Assembly (NCBI GenBank): GCA_027452245.1 | Contig: DAIDGW010000209.1 | Span: forward strand, 23,143 to 87,142 | Length of the DNA stretch: 64,000 bases | Direction: 5' to 3' | Source of the DNA: Acidobacteriaceae bacterium | GTDB lineage: Bacteria > Acidobacteriota > Terriglobia > Terriglobales > Acidobacteriaceae | Shown here: one piece after another, positions 1 to 8,311 of the stretch | How positions within the stretch are numbered: the first letter of the stretch is position 1 | Layout of the letters: the number at the start of each line of letters is the position of its first letter | The notes under the pieces: model-generated | Databases searched by the model: none | What the model saw: the letters and a program-made list of their open reading frames with translations, nothing else | Told to the model about the DNA's origin: nothing | Translations under genes and position numbers: made by a program

Positions 1-343
1 TCAGGTTATTGGGAAACGGCGTAATAACGTACATCGTCCCATTTACTACGAGCGGCTGGCCCTCGTGACCGCGGGCGATCCCAGTTGACATGGATCCGAC
101 CATCTTCAGATTCTTTACGTTCTGGGTATTGATCTGATTTAGCGGGCTGTAACGGGTGTTAGCGTAATCGCCCGCTGGCAAGGTCCATTGCCCATCAGGC
201 TCCGGGCTGACGAGATGAATACTCGGAAGCTGGCCGGGCACATTCGTATTTCCGCCACCGTTAATCTTCTGCGCACGGCCATAGCTCGCCAAAACCAGCG
301 TGCAGATCAGAGTGAGAACAACACCCTCTATCCGTTCCGTCAT
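1..343 (-). CDS. PQQ-dependent (quinoprotein) dehydrogenase, N-terminal part, cut by window edge
   Basis: Only the first 114 codons are in the window; the gene runs off position 1. The ATG at 343 has a strong AGGAGGA ribosome site about 8 bases upstream. A signal peptide ending near ASYGRAQ is followed by WTLPAGDYANTRYSPLNQI, the typical opening of periplasmic eight-bladed quinoprotein alcohol/glucose dehydrogenases (GDW..YGGD..RYSPL..I in the family), then GHEGQPLVVNGTMYVITPF, a first propeller blade. Such enzymes oxidise alcohols or sugars in the periplasm and pass electrons to cytochrome c. It starts 17 bases after the cytochrome c stop, as the last visible gene of the oxidase operon. The substrate cannot be told from this fragment. 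Confidence 0.8.
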   Translation of the reverse strand, partial: MTERIEGVVLTLICTLVLASYGRAQKINGGGNTNVPGQLPSIHLVSPEPDGQWTLPAGDYANTRYSPLNQINTQNVKNLKMVGSMSTGIARGHEGQPLVVNGTMYVITPFPNNL

Positions 344-360
344 TCTTCCTCCTGTAAGGT

Positions 361-753
361 CTAGCGCAGGGTGTAAAGGTATGCCGCAATGTCTTTGGCT
401 TGTTCGTGGTCCACGCCTAGCTTGGGCATCGCCGTGCCAGATTCAATTGACTGTGGATCTCGTAACCATTGTTCGAGGTTGTCAGGAGTGTTGGGGACCT
501 CGCCGGCAATGAACGTTCTCCGGCCAAACATCATCAGGGGCGGTCCCACAAGTCCATTCGCGCGAGGGATTCCAGGAATCGTATGGCACGAGCCGCAATC
601 GTACTGACTGATCAACCGCGCGCCATGCACGGCATCTCCTCCGGTCTGAATGCTATATCCGCGAGGTGTAGCTCCCCCCACGCAGCCCGAAGTCCCGAAT
701 AGCCCTCCAGCAAGCAATAACGTCATCAGTCCGCGATTGCGACGAACTTTCAT
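361..753 (-). CDS. Lipoprotein cytochrome c (single heme)
   Basis: A 130-residue class I cytochrome c. The ATG at 753 overlaps the stop of the preceding gene as ATGA, so I prefer it to the GTG two codons upstream. A basic start and hydrophobic stretch lead to a lipobox-like GTSGC with Cys24, suggesting a lipid-anchored periplasmic protein. Heme attachment is CGSCH (Cys53, Cys56, His57). The likely axial Met109 lies in SGTAMPKLG. The C-terminal helix ends in AAYLYTLR, as in many cytochromes. Placed between oxidase subunits and a quinoprotein dehydrogenase, it is the obvious electron carrier from the dehydrogenase to the oxidase. This role is inferred from context. Confidence 0.88.
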   Translation of the reverse strand: MKVRRNRGLMTLLLAGGLFGTSGCVGGATPRGYSIQTGGDAVHGARLISQYDCGSCHTIPGIPRANGLVGPPLMMFGRRTFIAGEVPNTPDNLEQWLRDPQSIESGTAMPKLGVDHEQAKDIAAYLYTLR

Positions 754-1163
754 CGCCACCTCATGCAGATGTTGAGCACGTAAATGGGAACCGCAAACCA
801 GATCATTCCAGCCCCCATGATTACGGTCGCTATGACCCCGGCGACCGCCATGTATTGCTTGCGTCCCGTCCCCTCGCCATGAAAGACATCTGTCTTATCG
901 GTTAACCTTTGCCAGTTCTTGTAAGAAACCAAGCCGGCAATTACTCCCACAATTAACAGTCCGAAGGTGATGAATCCGAGCAGCATCTCGATGCCGGTAC
1001 GAGTGAAGACACTCGACCCAGCCTCGCCTCCCATACATGCCTGCCATGCAAATAGAACGTTGAGTAAACCTGCCAACACCCAGGCTGGAATCGCAGCAAA
1101 GCCGAACCAGAGACGTGTTTCTGAGACTTGCTTACTTATCGATGTATGTGTTTCTGCGGTCAT
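750..1163 (-). CDS. Three-TM membrane protein of the oxidase operon
   Basis: A 137-residue protein with three clear hydrophobic helices (about residues 18-43, 58-80 and 104-130) separated by short charged loops. I see no CuA motif (CxxxCxxxH), heme motif or other catalytic signature, so it is not a normal subunit II. It is translationally coupled on both sides: its ATG overlaps the subunit III stop (ATGA) and its own stop overlaps the cytochrome c start. It could be a small accessory or subunit IV-like protein of the oxidase. I do not recognise a named family. Confidence 0.75.
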   Translation of the reverse strand: MTAETHTSISKQVSETRLWFGFAAIPAWVLAGLLNVLFAWQACMGGEAGSSVFTRTGIEMLLGFITFGLLIVGVIAGLVSYKNWQRLTDKTDVFHGEGTGRKQYMAVAGVIATVIMGAGMIWFAVPIYVLNICMRWR

Positions 1164-1792
1164 AATGCGTTATAGACGTTCGGGCCTATGTAAAGGATGG
1201 CGACCGTTGCCGCCCACACAACGGCCAGAAAATACCAATAGAGCAGCACGTTGTAGTAAGGCCGATGGGGCGGACGTTCTACAGGCTCCCACTTAGATCG
1301 AGGCAAGAATAAAACCCAGAAGCACATCAAGATACCTAGAATCAAATGGCCGGCATGCACGGTCGTGATCGTGTAGAAGATCGAACCGTACGCGTCGGTG
1401 CGTGGACCTACATGCAGTTGATGCTCCAGATCATCCAAGTAACCGAGGGTGAGATACCCGAGTCCCAAAATGATCGTCGCGATCAGCATGGTCCTCGCAG
1501 TAAATGCCTTGCGCTGAACAGCCTGCTTCTGTCCCCACCACATCAACAGGCATGCCAGTGCGAGTACTCCCAACTGCGGCAAAGCGTAATGCAGCTTGGG
1601 AGGTTCTTCCACCCGCCACCGCTCATTTCCCTTCTCCACGTAGTAGTAGCTGAAGAACATGAACACGAAGAGCATGGCTTCTGTGAGGATGAACAGAAGC
1701 ATCCCGTATGTACCTCGCGTATCGTCGATGCGCTGCACGGGAGGCGGCGCGTGTTCGATATGGGTAGATTCGTCTGTAAATACGGGTGTCAT
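1160..1792 (-). CDS. ctaE: Heme-copper oxidase subunit III
   Basis: A 210-residue, five-TM protein matching CoxC/CtaE. It has the TYGMLLFILTEAMLFVFMFF helix, the SIFYTITTVHAGHLILG segment with its conserved histidine, and the terminal YWYFLAVVWAATVAILYI helix. It is a short-form subunit III without the two N-terminal helices of the mitochondrial type. Subunit III stabilises the catalytic subunit and shapes the lipid and proton entry region. Its ATG overlaps the subunit I stop by four bases, so the two are probably made in step. Confidence 0.9.
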   Translation of the reverse strand: MTPVFTDESTHIEHAPPPVQRIDDTRGTYGMLLFILTEAMLFVFMFFSYYYVEKGNERWRVEEPPKLHYALPQLGVLALACLLMWWGQKQAVQRKAFTARTMLIATIILGLGYLTLGYLDDLEHQLHVGPRTDAYGSIFYTITTVHAGHLILGILMCFWVLFLPRSKWEPVERPPHRPYYNVLLYWYFLAVVWAATVAILYIGPNVYNAL

Positions 1793-3666
1793 CCGATTTG
1801 CCCTTCACTCGTTGGCCACAGCCAAATGCCAGTAATCAGTAGAGAGAAAATTCCAGCTCCCAGTACCACCCAAAGAAGCTGGTAAACGAGAGCACCGAGT
1901 AGCACAAACATTCCCAATGCGAGCAGCAATGGGAGGATTGTGTCCTCGGGAATACTCGCGAGTGCCACGTAGTCGGCGTCGAGCCAAGTGGTGGTGAACG
2001 TCAAACGCGCCTGATCGAGGATACGTTGGTTATTCGGGTCTTTCTCCTCGTCATGTTCATCCCACAGCGGATGCCGCGAAGCAATTGTAGGAAGATGAAT
2101 GCTGCCGTAAGGCTTCGGCGGAGACTCAATCGACCACTCCATGCTATCGGCAAACCAGGGATTGTTTCCGGCAACCTGACCGTGCTTCACACTCCAGAAG
2201 AAATTGATGATGCTGAGCAGAATGCCCAGGGCCAGAGTGAATGCCCCGATCGTGATCATCATATTGACCCAGTCCCAGCCTAGATTGGGAGCATAGGTGT
2301 AAATGCGACGGGGCATGCCTTCAATGCCAAGTACATGCATGGGGAAAAAGGTGAAGTTGAATCCCACGAACATAACCCAAAAACTCACCTTCCCGAGGGC
2401 TTCATGCATCATTCGGCCCGTCATCTTCGGCAGCCAGTAATAAAACGCCGCGAATACCGGGAACATATTGATTCCCACCAGCACGTAATGCAGGTGCGAC
2501 ACCACAAAGTACGTGTCCGTTACCTGCCAATCGACCGGAATCACCGCGGTGAAAATTCCGTTCAGTCCTCCGATGATCAGCAGTGCCACCGAACCGACCG
2601 CAAAATGCATCGAGGATGTCAAAACAGGCTTGCCTCTCCACATAGTGGCGATCCAGGCAAACACTTGCACCGCAGTAAAAATCGAGATGGTCATGCTGGC
2701 CGCGCTGAAAAAGCTCATCGTCATATGGCTCATCCCGACGGCAAACATGTGATGGACCCATACCCCAAATCCCACAAGCCCGGTCAGAACGGTAGAGATC
2801 GCGACATACGGGTAACCTACTATCGGCCGACGCGCGAAAGTAGGGATGATCATCGACAACATGCCGGTCGCCGGCAAGAAGACGATGTACACCCAAGGAT
2901 GTCCGAACATCCAGAACAGGTGCTGCCACAAAAGAGGATTCCCGCCGTGCGCGGTATCAAAGAAATGTGTGTGCCAACGCCGATCCAGTTCAACAAAAAC
3001 ATTTGCTGCCGTGAGCGGAGGAAGTCCGAAAATAGTAACCCATGACGTGGTCAACGTACTGTAGAGAAAAAGGGGCATGCGGTTGACCGACATACCGGGA
3101 GCGCGTAAGCGCATAATCGTTACTATGAAATTAATAGCTCCACCGGTAGTAGAAATCGTGAGCAGAATGAGCGCTAAGTTGAAGAAGTCAGTCCCATGCG
3201 CGGGAGAGTAGGGCCGCAGCGTATAAGGCACGTAGGCAAACCATCCCGCATGTGGTGCCTGCCCAAGGCAAGGCCCAACGTAGAGCAATAACCCGGATAG
3301 AAGATAAGTCCAGTATGTGAAAGCATTGAGGCGCGGGAACGCCATATCGCGCGCACCAATCATGAGCGGAACCAGAAATACCGCAAATCCCGAGAGAATT
3401 GGGGAAGCGTACCACCAGATCATGGTTGTCCCATGCATGGTAAAAATCTGGTCGTACATTTCGGGGCCAAGCAACGCCTGGTTGGGCTTAGCCAACTGCA
3501 GACGCATCATCAAGGCCTCCACTCCACCGATGATCAGGAAGGTAATCGCGGTCGCGATATAGCGCTTGCCTAGCGTCTTGTGGTCAACCGTCGCAAGCGC
3601 CCCCCAGAGAGTCTTTGGAGACTCCCATAACTGAGTGAGTCGCTGTTCAACTTGTTCCTTGCTCAA
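1789..3666 (-). CDS. ctaD: Heme-copper oxidase subunit I, divergent, with C-terminal two-helix extension
   Basis: A 625-residue catalytic subunit of a terminal oxidase. The TTG start at 3666 has AGGAAG about six bases upstream. All metal-ligand histidines are visible: His78 (heme a), His256, His305 and His306 (CuB), and His391 and His393 (heme a3 and heme a). The cross-linking tyrosine is kept (HPWVY, Tyr260). MPRR after helix XI and Asp107 in ARDMAFPRLN are also kept. Three usual residues are changed: the HPEVY glutamate is Trp258, the K-channel lysine (TGVKIFNW) is Gln334 in TAVQVFAW, and the Mg-site HDTY is TDTY (Thr383). About 85 extra residues with two hydrophobic helices follow the usual end. 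It is an oxygen reductase by ligands, but a non-canonical one. Confidence 0.9.
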   Translation of the reverse strand: MSKEQVEQRLTQLWESPKTLWGALATVDHKTLGKRYIATAITFLIIGGVEALMMRLQLAKPNQALLGPEMYDQIFTMHGTTMIWWYASPILSGFAVFLVPLMIGARDMAFPRLNAFTYWTYLLSGLLLYVGPCLGQAPHAGWFAYVPYTLRPYSPAHGTDFFNLALILLTISTTGGAINFIVTIMRLRAPGMSVNRMPLFLYSTLTTSWVTIFGLPPLTAANVFVELDRRWHTHFFDTAHGGNPLLWQHLFWMFGHPWVYIVFLPATGMLSMIIPTFARRPIVGYPYVAISTVLTGLVGFGVWVHHMFAVGMSHMTMSFFSAASMTISIFTAVQVFAWIATMWRGKPVLTSSMHFAVGSVALLIIGGLNGIFTAVIPVDWQVTDTYFVVSHLHYVLVGINMFPVFAAFYYWLPKMTGRMMHEALGKVSFWVMFVGFNFTFFPMHVLGIEGMPRRIYTYAPNLGWDWVNMMITIGAFTLALGILLSIINFFWSVKHGQVAGNNPWFADSMEWSIESPPKPYGSIHLPTIASRHPLWDEHDEEKDPNNQRILDQARLTFTTTWLDADYVALASIPEDTILPLLLALGMFVLLGALVYQLLWVVLGAGIFSLLITGIWLWPTSEGQIG

Positions 3667-4034
3667 GCTGGTCTTCCTATCTGTAGCTCTGCTGCGGTTG
3701 AGTAGCGAAGCCTCGCTGGTGAACTAGATGTGTTCCAAAAGACGGACAGTAGATGTTGCCCTTGGGCAGCGAGTTGTTCTATTTGCAAAACCAGATTGTT
3801 GCGCGTGCAACGGGGTTAACTGAGCAATTACTTACTTGCTAAATAACAGTGTTTTACTGTAGGTAAACGTTATAAATCGCCTGTAAAGCTTTCAGAGTTC
3901 TCGTCGTGGTATGCTCCACAACAGGAGCTCCGCGTCAATGCTTCGGTTCCTCATTTTTGAAAACCTTATCGCGCCGTACATAAGAATTGTCCCAGGCAAC
4001 AGCTTGTCCCCTGTTTCAGGAGAACTTGAATCTT
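3667..4034. other. Intergenic region between oxidase operon and MarR gene
   Basis: A divergent intergenic region of about 370 bases that must hold the promoters of the oxidase operon (minus) and the MarR-family gene (plus). It is A+T-rich around 3825-3880. The only ordered element I see is the short dyad at 3853-3867. I found no RTGA-N6-TCAY site, tRNA or convincing ORF here. Confidence 0.5.
3853..3867. promoter_or_regulatory. Candidate operator, TTTAC-N5-GTAAA
   Basis: A perfect five-base inverted repeat (TTTAC TGTAG GTAAA) lies in the AT-rich part of the region between the oxidase operon and the MarR-type regulator. MarR proteins often bind such dyads in their own divergent promoter. Arms are short, so this could be chance. 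Confidence 0.3.
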
Positions 4035-4574
4035 ATGCTTCGCCCTCAAGATAACGACCTCGACATGATTTGTGCTTGCGCCGCCTTACGCAAAGCTGCC
4101 CGCGCTGCGACTCAACTGTATGACTTGGTTCTTCAGCCAGCTGGACTGAAAGCTACTCAATTCTTTGCTCTGAAGAGCATTGCCGATGCGGGGGAGATCG
4201 CACAATGGAGATTTGCACGCAACAATTCTGTCGCGGTCGAAACGCTATCGCGGCGTTTTGCAGCTCTACGAAAGCGGGACCTAATCACCTGCCGAACGGG
4301 GGGAAATCATGGGGAACGGATTTACAGTCTAACCGACAAAGGGAAACAAGCTCTTAATCAGGCCCTCCCATATTGGGAGCGTGCCCAGAAACGCTTGCGC
4401 CACACCTTAGGCGACTCCGATCTCAGCACCCTGCTCCGCATTTGCGACAACACAGTCGAAGCAGCGCATAAGGCAGAACTGCTGCGTGCAGCAAATTCCG
4501 CCCCTTTTCACTCCGCATGTCGCAGCAATTCTTCTCACGTGCAGGCTAACGGACACGATCCTATTGTGCCTTGA
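4035..4574 (+). CDS. MarR-family transcriptional regulator
   Basis: A winged-helix regulator of about 179 residues. The N-terminal part (CAALRKAARAATQLYDLVLQPAGLKATQFFALKSIA) is the dimerisation helix and first HTH helix of MarR proteins. SVAVETLSRRFAALRKRDLITCR is the recognition helix, and GERIYSLTDKGKQAL is the wing. I chose ATG 4035 because CAGGAGAAC precedes it. A TTG at 3987 would add 16 residues. It is transcribed away from the oxidase operon and may control it or itself. The last 25 residues are not conserved-looking. The effector is unknown. Confidence 0.85.
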   Translation: MLRPQDNDLDMICACAALRKAARAATQLYDLVLQPAGLKATQFFALKSIADAGEIAQWRFARNNSVAVETLSRRFAALRKRDLITCRTGGNHGERIYSLTDKGKQALNQALPYWERAQKRLRHTLGDSDLSTLLRICDNTVEAAHKAELLRAANSAPFHSACRSNSSHVQANGHDPIVP

Positions 4575-4746
4575 TCTGCTGGTCTGATGTGCTTCTTGAG
4601 ATGCGATGCCAGCATTCCCTGTCCCAATCAGGTGAAGTTGCGCTAACCCGGAATACGACGCGGGATAACACGCGGGATAACGCAGCGCTGGAAAGAATCC
4701 GTGAAAGAATTTACTATTCCGTAACAAAGGGTTCTGTCCCCGTTAC

Positions 4747-5487
4747 ATGAACATTCTGAGGGTTCACCGCCACTGGAAGCAGTTTCGTCTGCACTGCGAG
4801 CGACAAAAGCAGTGCGTCCTGCGAGTTTCACTTTTCTGCACGTTGTTGCTCATCATTCTTGGCGCCTGTGGTTCTCTTGAGCTAGCACGCGCACAGCAAA
4901 CCCAGGCAAGACCGGTCGTTGTGCAACCGGGCGCACCAGGCCAACCAAGCAAAATCCTTCCATCGTCCACTCAGGGAGTGCTGCCGCCGCAATCTGCAGC
5001 CGATACGGCATTCATGCAGGGTATGATCGTCCACCACGCCCAGGCGGTGGAGATGACCGCGATGATTCCCTCGCATACGAATAACAAGGACCTGCATACA
5101 CTGGGTGCACGTATCAGCCGCTCTCAGTCTGACGAAATCGATTTTATGAAGTGCTGGCTGGCAGCGCGCGGTGAAGCGGTTCCGAAACCGATGATGGGAA
5201 TGCCTATGTCGCACGACAGCATGACGATGATGCCTGGAATGCTTACGCCCGAGCAGATGGATGCCCTTCGCAAGGCAAAAGGAGCGGAATTTGATCACCT
5301 GTTTTTGGTTGGGATGATTCAGCACCACAACGGTGCGCTCACGATGGTGAGAGATCTCTTCAATACCTCCGGCGCTGGACAAGATGCCGAGCTTTTCAAT
5401 TTTGCGACTGATGCGGACAATACGCAACGAGCCGAGATCCGAATTATGCAGAATATGTTGAAAAAAGAAAGACCCGAGGAGAAATAA
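4747..5487 (+). CDS. Secreted DUF305 protein
   Basis: A 246-residue exported protein. A long basic N-terminus leads to a hydrophobic helix (about residues 26-42) and an Ala/Pro/Gln-rich linker, then two DUF305 half-motifs, FMQGMIVHHAQAVEM and FLVGMIQHHNGALTMV. The domain has a ferritin-like four-helix fold whose paired histidines and methionines suggest metal (often copper) binding. A Met/His-rich stretch (PKPMMGMPMSHDSMTMMPGM) between the halves fits copper or silver contact. The exact role of DUF305 is unknown. Its stop overlaps the next start (TAATG), so both proteins are likely made together. Confidence 0.88.
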   Translation: MNILRVHRHWKQFRLHCERQKQCVLRVSLFCTLLLIILGACGSLELARAQQTQARPVVVQPGAPGQPSKILPSSTQGVLPPQSAADTAFMQGMIVHHAQAVEMTAMIPSHTNNKDLHTLGARISRSQSDEIDFMKCWLAARGEAVPKPMMGMPMSHDSMTMMPGMLTPEQMDALRKAKGAEFDHLFLVGMIQHHNGALTMVRDLFNTSGAGQDAELFNFATDADNTQRAEIRIMQNMLKKERPEEK

Positions 5488-7556
5488 TGAGCCGAACTTC
5501 CCATCCTTATTTATTTACACTGGCGGTTGCTCTGATCGTTTGTTTCGGCATATACCGGGCACAGTCACAATCGACGCAGCCCGCAAATCCTTCACAGTCC
5601 CAGACGGAAGGGCAGAAAGCCGCTACTCCTTCCGCAGCACAAAAAAATAAGGGTGATGATGAAGAGGATCTTTTCGCCCCCGAGCCAGCGCCTGCGCTAC
5701 CTCCGGGCATGACCGGATCAGACCCGAACGATCCGCGCGCGAAACTCTCAGCCGGCCTTTACAACGCCGGTGAAATCTCGATGGGAATGAAACACCTGCT
5801 GTGGCTCAAGAAACCTGATGCCTTCCAACTTGGTACTTCGAATCCTGACGACCCCAAGGTGCAGAAGATTATGGGCCAACTCGGAATGGGAAACAATCCT
5901 AAGATCCCTAAAGCAGCTCACTTGGTCATCGCGCAATTGGCCTTCGCCAATTCGGATCTCGCGTTCCAGGGCAATCATCTCTTTCAGGGAAATTTTTACG
6001 GCATAAGTATGTATGACATTTCTGACCCGGCGAAAGCCCACTTGCTTACTTCCCTGGTATGCCCTGGAGGGCAGGGCGACGTTTCCGTCTACAAGAATCT
6101 CCTCTTTATGTCTGTCGAGATGCCTAATGGTCGCCTCGATTGCGGTGTTCAGGGATTCCCACCGGAACCGCCTCAACCTGAAAGCAAAGACAGCCAGCAA
6201 CCGAAGAAGCGTCATATACCGGTGGCCCAAAAAGACCGCTTCCGTGGTGTAAGGATCTTTGATATTTCCGACATTCAAAATCCGAAACAGGTGGCTGCCA
6301 TACAGACCTGCCGCGGATCCCACACTCATACGTTAGTTGTCGACCCAAACGACAAGGACAATGTTTACATCTACGTCTCGGAAACCTCTTTTGTGCGCCA
6401 GTCGGAAGAGCTGGCAGGGTGCTCTGACGAGAAACCGGACGAGAACCCGAACACTTCTCTGTTTCGAATTGATGTGATCCAAGTACCGCTGGCTGCTCCT
6501 CAGGATGCAAAGATCGTTTCCAGTCCTCGGGTATTTATGGATGCGCGGACAGGTGCGATCAATGGCCTCAACAATGGCGGCACCCATGGCAAGAACGGCC
6601 TCAAGAAGCCAGTGGATACGAACCAGTGCCACGACATCACTGTCTACTCGGCCCTCGGGTTGGCTGCCGGCGCATGTTCCGGAAACGGAATCCTTTTGGA
6701 CATCAAAGATCCCGTGCATCCCAAGAGGGTCGATGCCGTCAATGATCCAAACTATTCCTATTGGCATTCCGCAACATTCTCCAATGACGGCACAAAAGTC
6801 GTATTTACAGATGAGTGGGGCGGTGGACTGGGAGCGCGCTGCCGCGCCAACGATCCGAACAAGTGGGGTGCCGATGCGATATTCCATTTGAAGGACGACA
6901 AGCTGACTTTTTCGAACTATTACAAGCTTCCGGCCGCTCAGAGCGACACGGAGAATTGCGTAGCTCACAATGGCTCTCTGATTCCAGTGCCTGGTCGCGA
7001 CATTGAGGTTCAGGCTTGGTATCAAGGCGGCGTGTCCGTCATGGACTTCACTGATCCTTCGCACCCCTATGAAATCGCCTACTTCGATCGCGGGCCCATC
7101 GATGCAAAAATGCTGGTGCTTGGCGGTTTCTGGTCCGCGTACTGGTACAACGGTTACATCTATGGCTCAGAGATCGCCCGCGGCCTGGACGTATTTGAAC
7201 TGACGCCGACTAAATTCTTGACCCAGAATGAAATCGATGCCGCAAAATCCGTCCAGTTGGCTGATCTCAATGTGCAAGACCAACCGAAGATCGAGTGGCC
7301 CGCCAACCTGGTAGTGGCGAAAGCTTATGTGGACCAACTTTCGCGGTCGCAAGCGCTTTCGGCCCGCCAAATTTCACAATTGCGAAAGGCGATCCAAAGT
7401 GCGGAAACATCGCACATGAATAAGAAGAAAGTCGCGAAATTGCAGAAGATGGCACCTCGCCTGGACAAAGACGCGGCAACTGCGAAGAACCCGTCCGATT
7501 CCATGCGCATGCATGAGCTTGCGGATGTTTTGAAGCGCTTGTCTGCAGCCGCCTGA
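5487..7556 (+). CDS. Secreted LVIVD-type beta-propeller protein
   Basis: A 689-residue exported protein. The signal peptide (residues 1-27) is followed by a Gln/Ser/Pro-rich and acidic linker (28-75), then repeated units of the type YDISDPAKAHLLTSL, IFDISDIQNPKQVAAI, LDIKDPVHPKRVDAV and MDFTDPSHPYEIAYF. These are LVIVD-like propeller blades. It keeps many paired cysteines and ends in a charged helical tail (about 600-689). LVIVD proteins are surface or periplasmic and mostly uncharacterised. The start codon overlaps the DUF305 stop, pointing to a two-gene operon. A partnership in metal handling or surface adhesion is speculative. Confidence 0.85.
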   Translation: MSRTSHPYLFTLAVALIVCFGIYRAQSQSTQPANPSQSQTEGQKAATPSAAQKNKGDDEEDLFAPEPAPALPPGMTGSDPNDPRAKLSAGLYNAGEISMGMKHLLWLKKPDAFQLGTSNPDDPKVQKIMGQLGMGNNPKIPKAAHLVIAQLAFANSDLAFQGNHLFQGNFYGISMYDISDPAKAHLLTSLVCPGGQGDVSVYKNLLFMSVEMPNGRLDCGVQGFPPEPPQPESKDSQQPKKRHIPVAQKDRFRGVRIFDISDIQNPKQVAAIQTCRGSHTHTLVVDPNDKDNVYIYVSETSFVRQSEELAGCSDEKPDENPNTSLFRIDVIQVPLAAPQDAKIVSSPRVFMDARTGAINGLNNGGTHGKNGLKKPVDTNQCHDITVYSALGLAAGACSGNGILLDIKDPVHPKRVDAVNDPNYSYWHSATFSNDGTKVVFTDEWGGGLGARCRANDPNKWGADAIFHLKDDKLTFSNYYKLPAAQSDTENCVAHNGSLIPVPGRDIEVQAWYQGGVSVMDFTDPSHPYEIAYFDRGPIDAKMLVLGGFWSAYWYNGYIYGSEIARGLDVFELTPTKFLTQNEIDAAKSVQLADLNVQDQPKIEWPANLVVAKAYVDQLSRSQALSARQISQLRKAIQSAETSHMNKKKVAKLQKMAPRLDKDAATAKNPSDSMRMHELADVLKRLSAAA

Positions 7557-7580
7557 ATTTTTCCGATTGGCGATAATACG

Positions 7581-7648
7581 GCTCTGAGTCGTGCGAGCAA
7601 ATGGCGAAATTGTTATTTGCTTATGCGGCGGCTCAGAGCTTTCTTCTT
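7581..7648 (+). terminator. Nested hairpin with T-rich tail after the LVIVD gene
   Basis: An outer stem GCTCTGAG (7581-7588) pairs with CTCAGAGC (7632-7639). An inner stem GCAAAT (7597-7602) pairs with ATTTGC (7615-7620). TTTCTTCTT follows at once. It lies 25 bases after the 7556 stop and could end that transcript. It is not a classical compact terminator. Confidence 0.45.
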
Positions 7649-7688
7649 GCACGCTACCCTGTAGTTCTGCAACGGGATTCCCATTCTT

Positions 7689-7710
7689 TATAATTGAAAC
7701 GACCGTTTCA
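7689..7710 (+). promoter_or_regulatory. TATAAT -10 box abutting a TetR-type operator
   Basis: A perfect -10 hexamer TATAAT (7689-7694) is followed at once by TGAAACG-AC-CGTTTCA (7695-7710), an inverted repeat with perfect seven-base arms. The TetR-family start codon is 20 bases further on (7730). An operator over the transcription start is the classic layout for TetR autorepression. No good -35 box is seen. Confidence 0.7.
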
Positions 7711-7729
7711 TTTATGATAGCGTCGATCC

Positions 7730-8299
7730 ATGAGTCGAACCGTCAACAAAGAGCGGCCAGGCGAACTGCGGAACGCGATCGTCGGATATTTACTCAAGCA
7801 TGGACTCACGAACCTGTCTCTTAGGCCGCTGGCAAGGGCACTGGGATGTAGTCCGCGAATCCTGCTTTACCACTTCGGATCAAAGGAACAAATGGTTACT
7901 GAGGTCTTGGCCCAGATTCGGCAACAACAACGTATGACCTACGATCGGATCCATGCGGAAGATCTTACAGATGTGTATTACCAAGTGTGGCAATGCCTGA
8001 GCGCACCAGATTCCGAACCGCTATTTCGTCTTTTTTTCGAAGTCTACGGCATCGCGCTTCGTCAGCCGAGACGCTACAAAGACTTCTTGCAGCGTACTCA
8101 TCAGGATTGGCTGCACGCTATCAAGCAGGATTTCAGTTCAAAGCGCGATCCCAAGGAGGCGGAGGCGATGGCAACCGCGATCCTGGCTGGATTCCGAGGC
8201 TTCATGCTCGATTACTGTGCAACTCAAGACCGCAAACGTCTCGATCGTGCGGTGCAATTGTGGCTGCGCGGACTGCAATCAACGTTCCTTAACCAATGA
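7730..8299 (+). CDS. TetR/AcrR-family transcriptional regulator
   Basis: A 189-residue one-domain regulator. The N-terminal HTH reads LRNAIVGYLLKHGLTNLSLRPLARALGCSPRILLYHFGSKEQMVTEVLA, the standard TetR pattern with the recognition helix SPRILLYHFGSKE. The rest is a helical ligand-binding and dimer domain with no recognisable specificity. The ATG at 7730 lies just downstream of a symmetrical operator, so it probably represses itself. The next gene starts within 13 bases of its stop, so the metallo-beta-lactamase-fold protein is the likely co-regulated partner. Confidence 0.9.
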   Translation: MSRTVNKERPGELRNAIVGYLLKHGLTNLSLRPLARALGCSPRILLYHFGSKEQMVTEVLAQIRQQQRMTYDRIHAEDLTDVYYQVWQCLSAPDSEPLFRLFFEVYGIALRQPRRYKDFLQRTHQDWLHAIKQDFSSKRDPKEAEAMATAILAGFRGFMLDYCATQDRKRLDRAVQLWLRGLQSTFLNQ

Positions 8300-8311
8300 G
8301 GTCTTGTGCTG

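Noticed and set aside
1789..3666. Subunit I could be a nitric oxide reductase because channel residues are missing and NO genes lie nearby
   Set aside because: The HPxVY tyrosine and a coupled subunit III are features of oxygen reductases, not NO reductases, and the NO island is several genes away with its own control.
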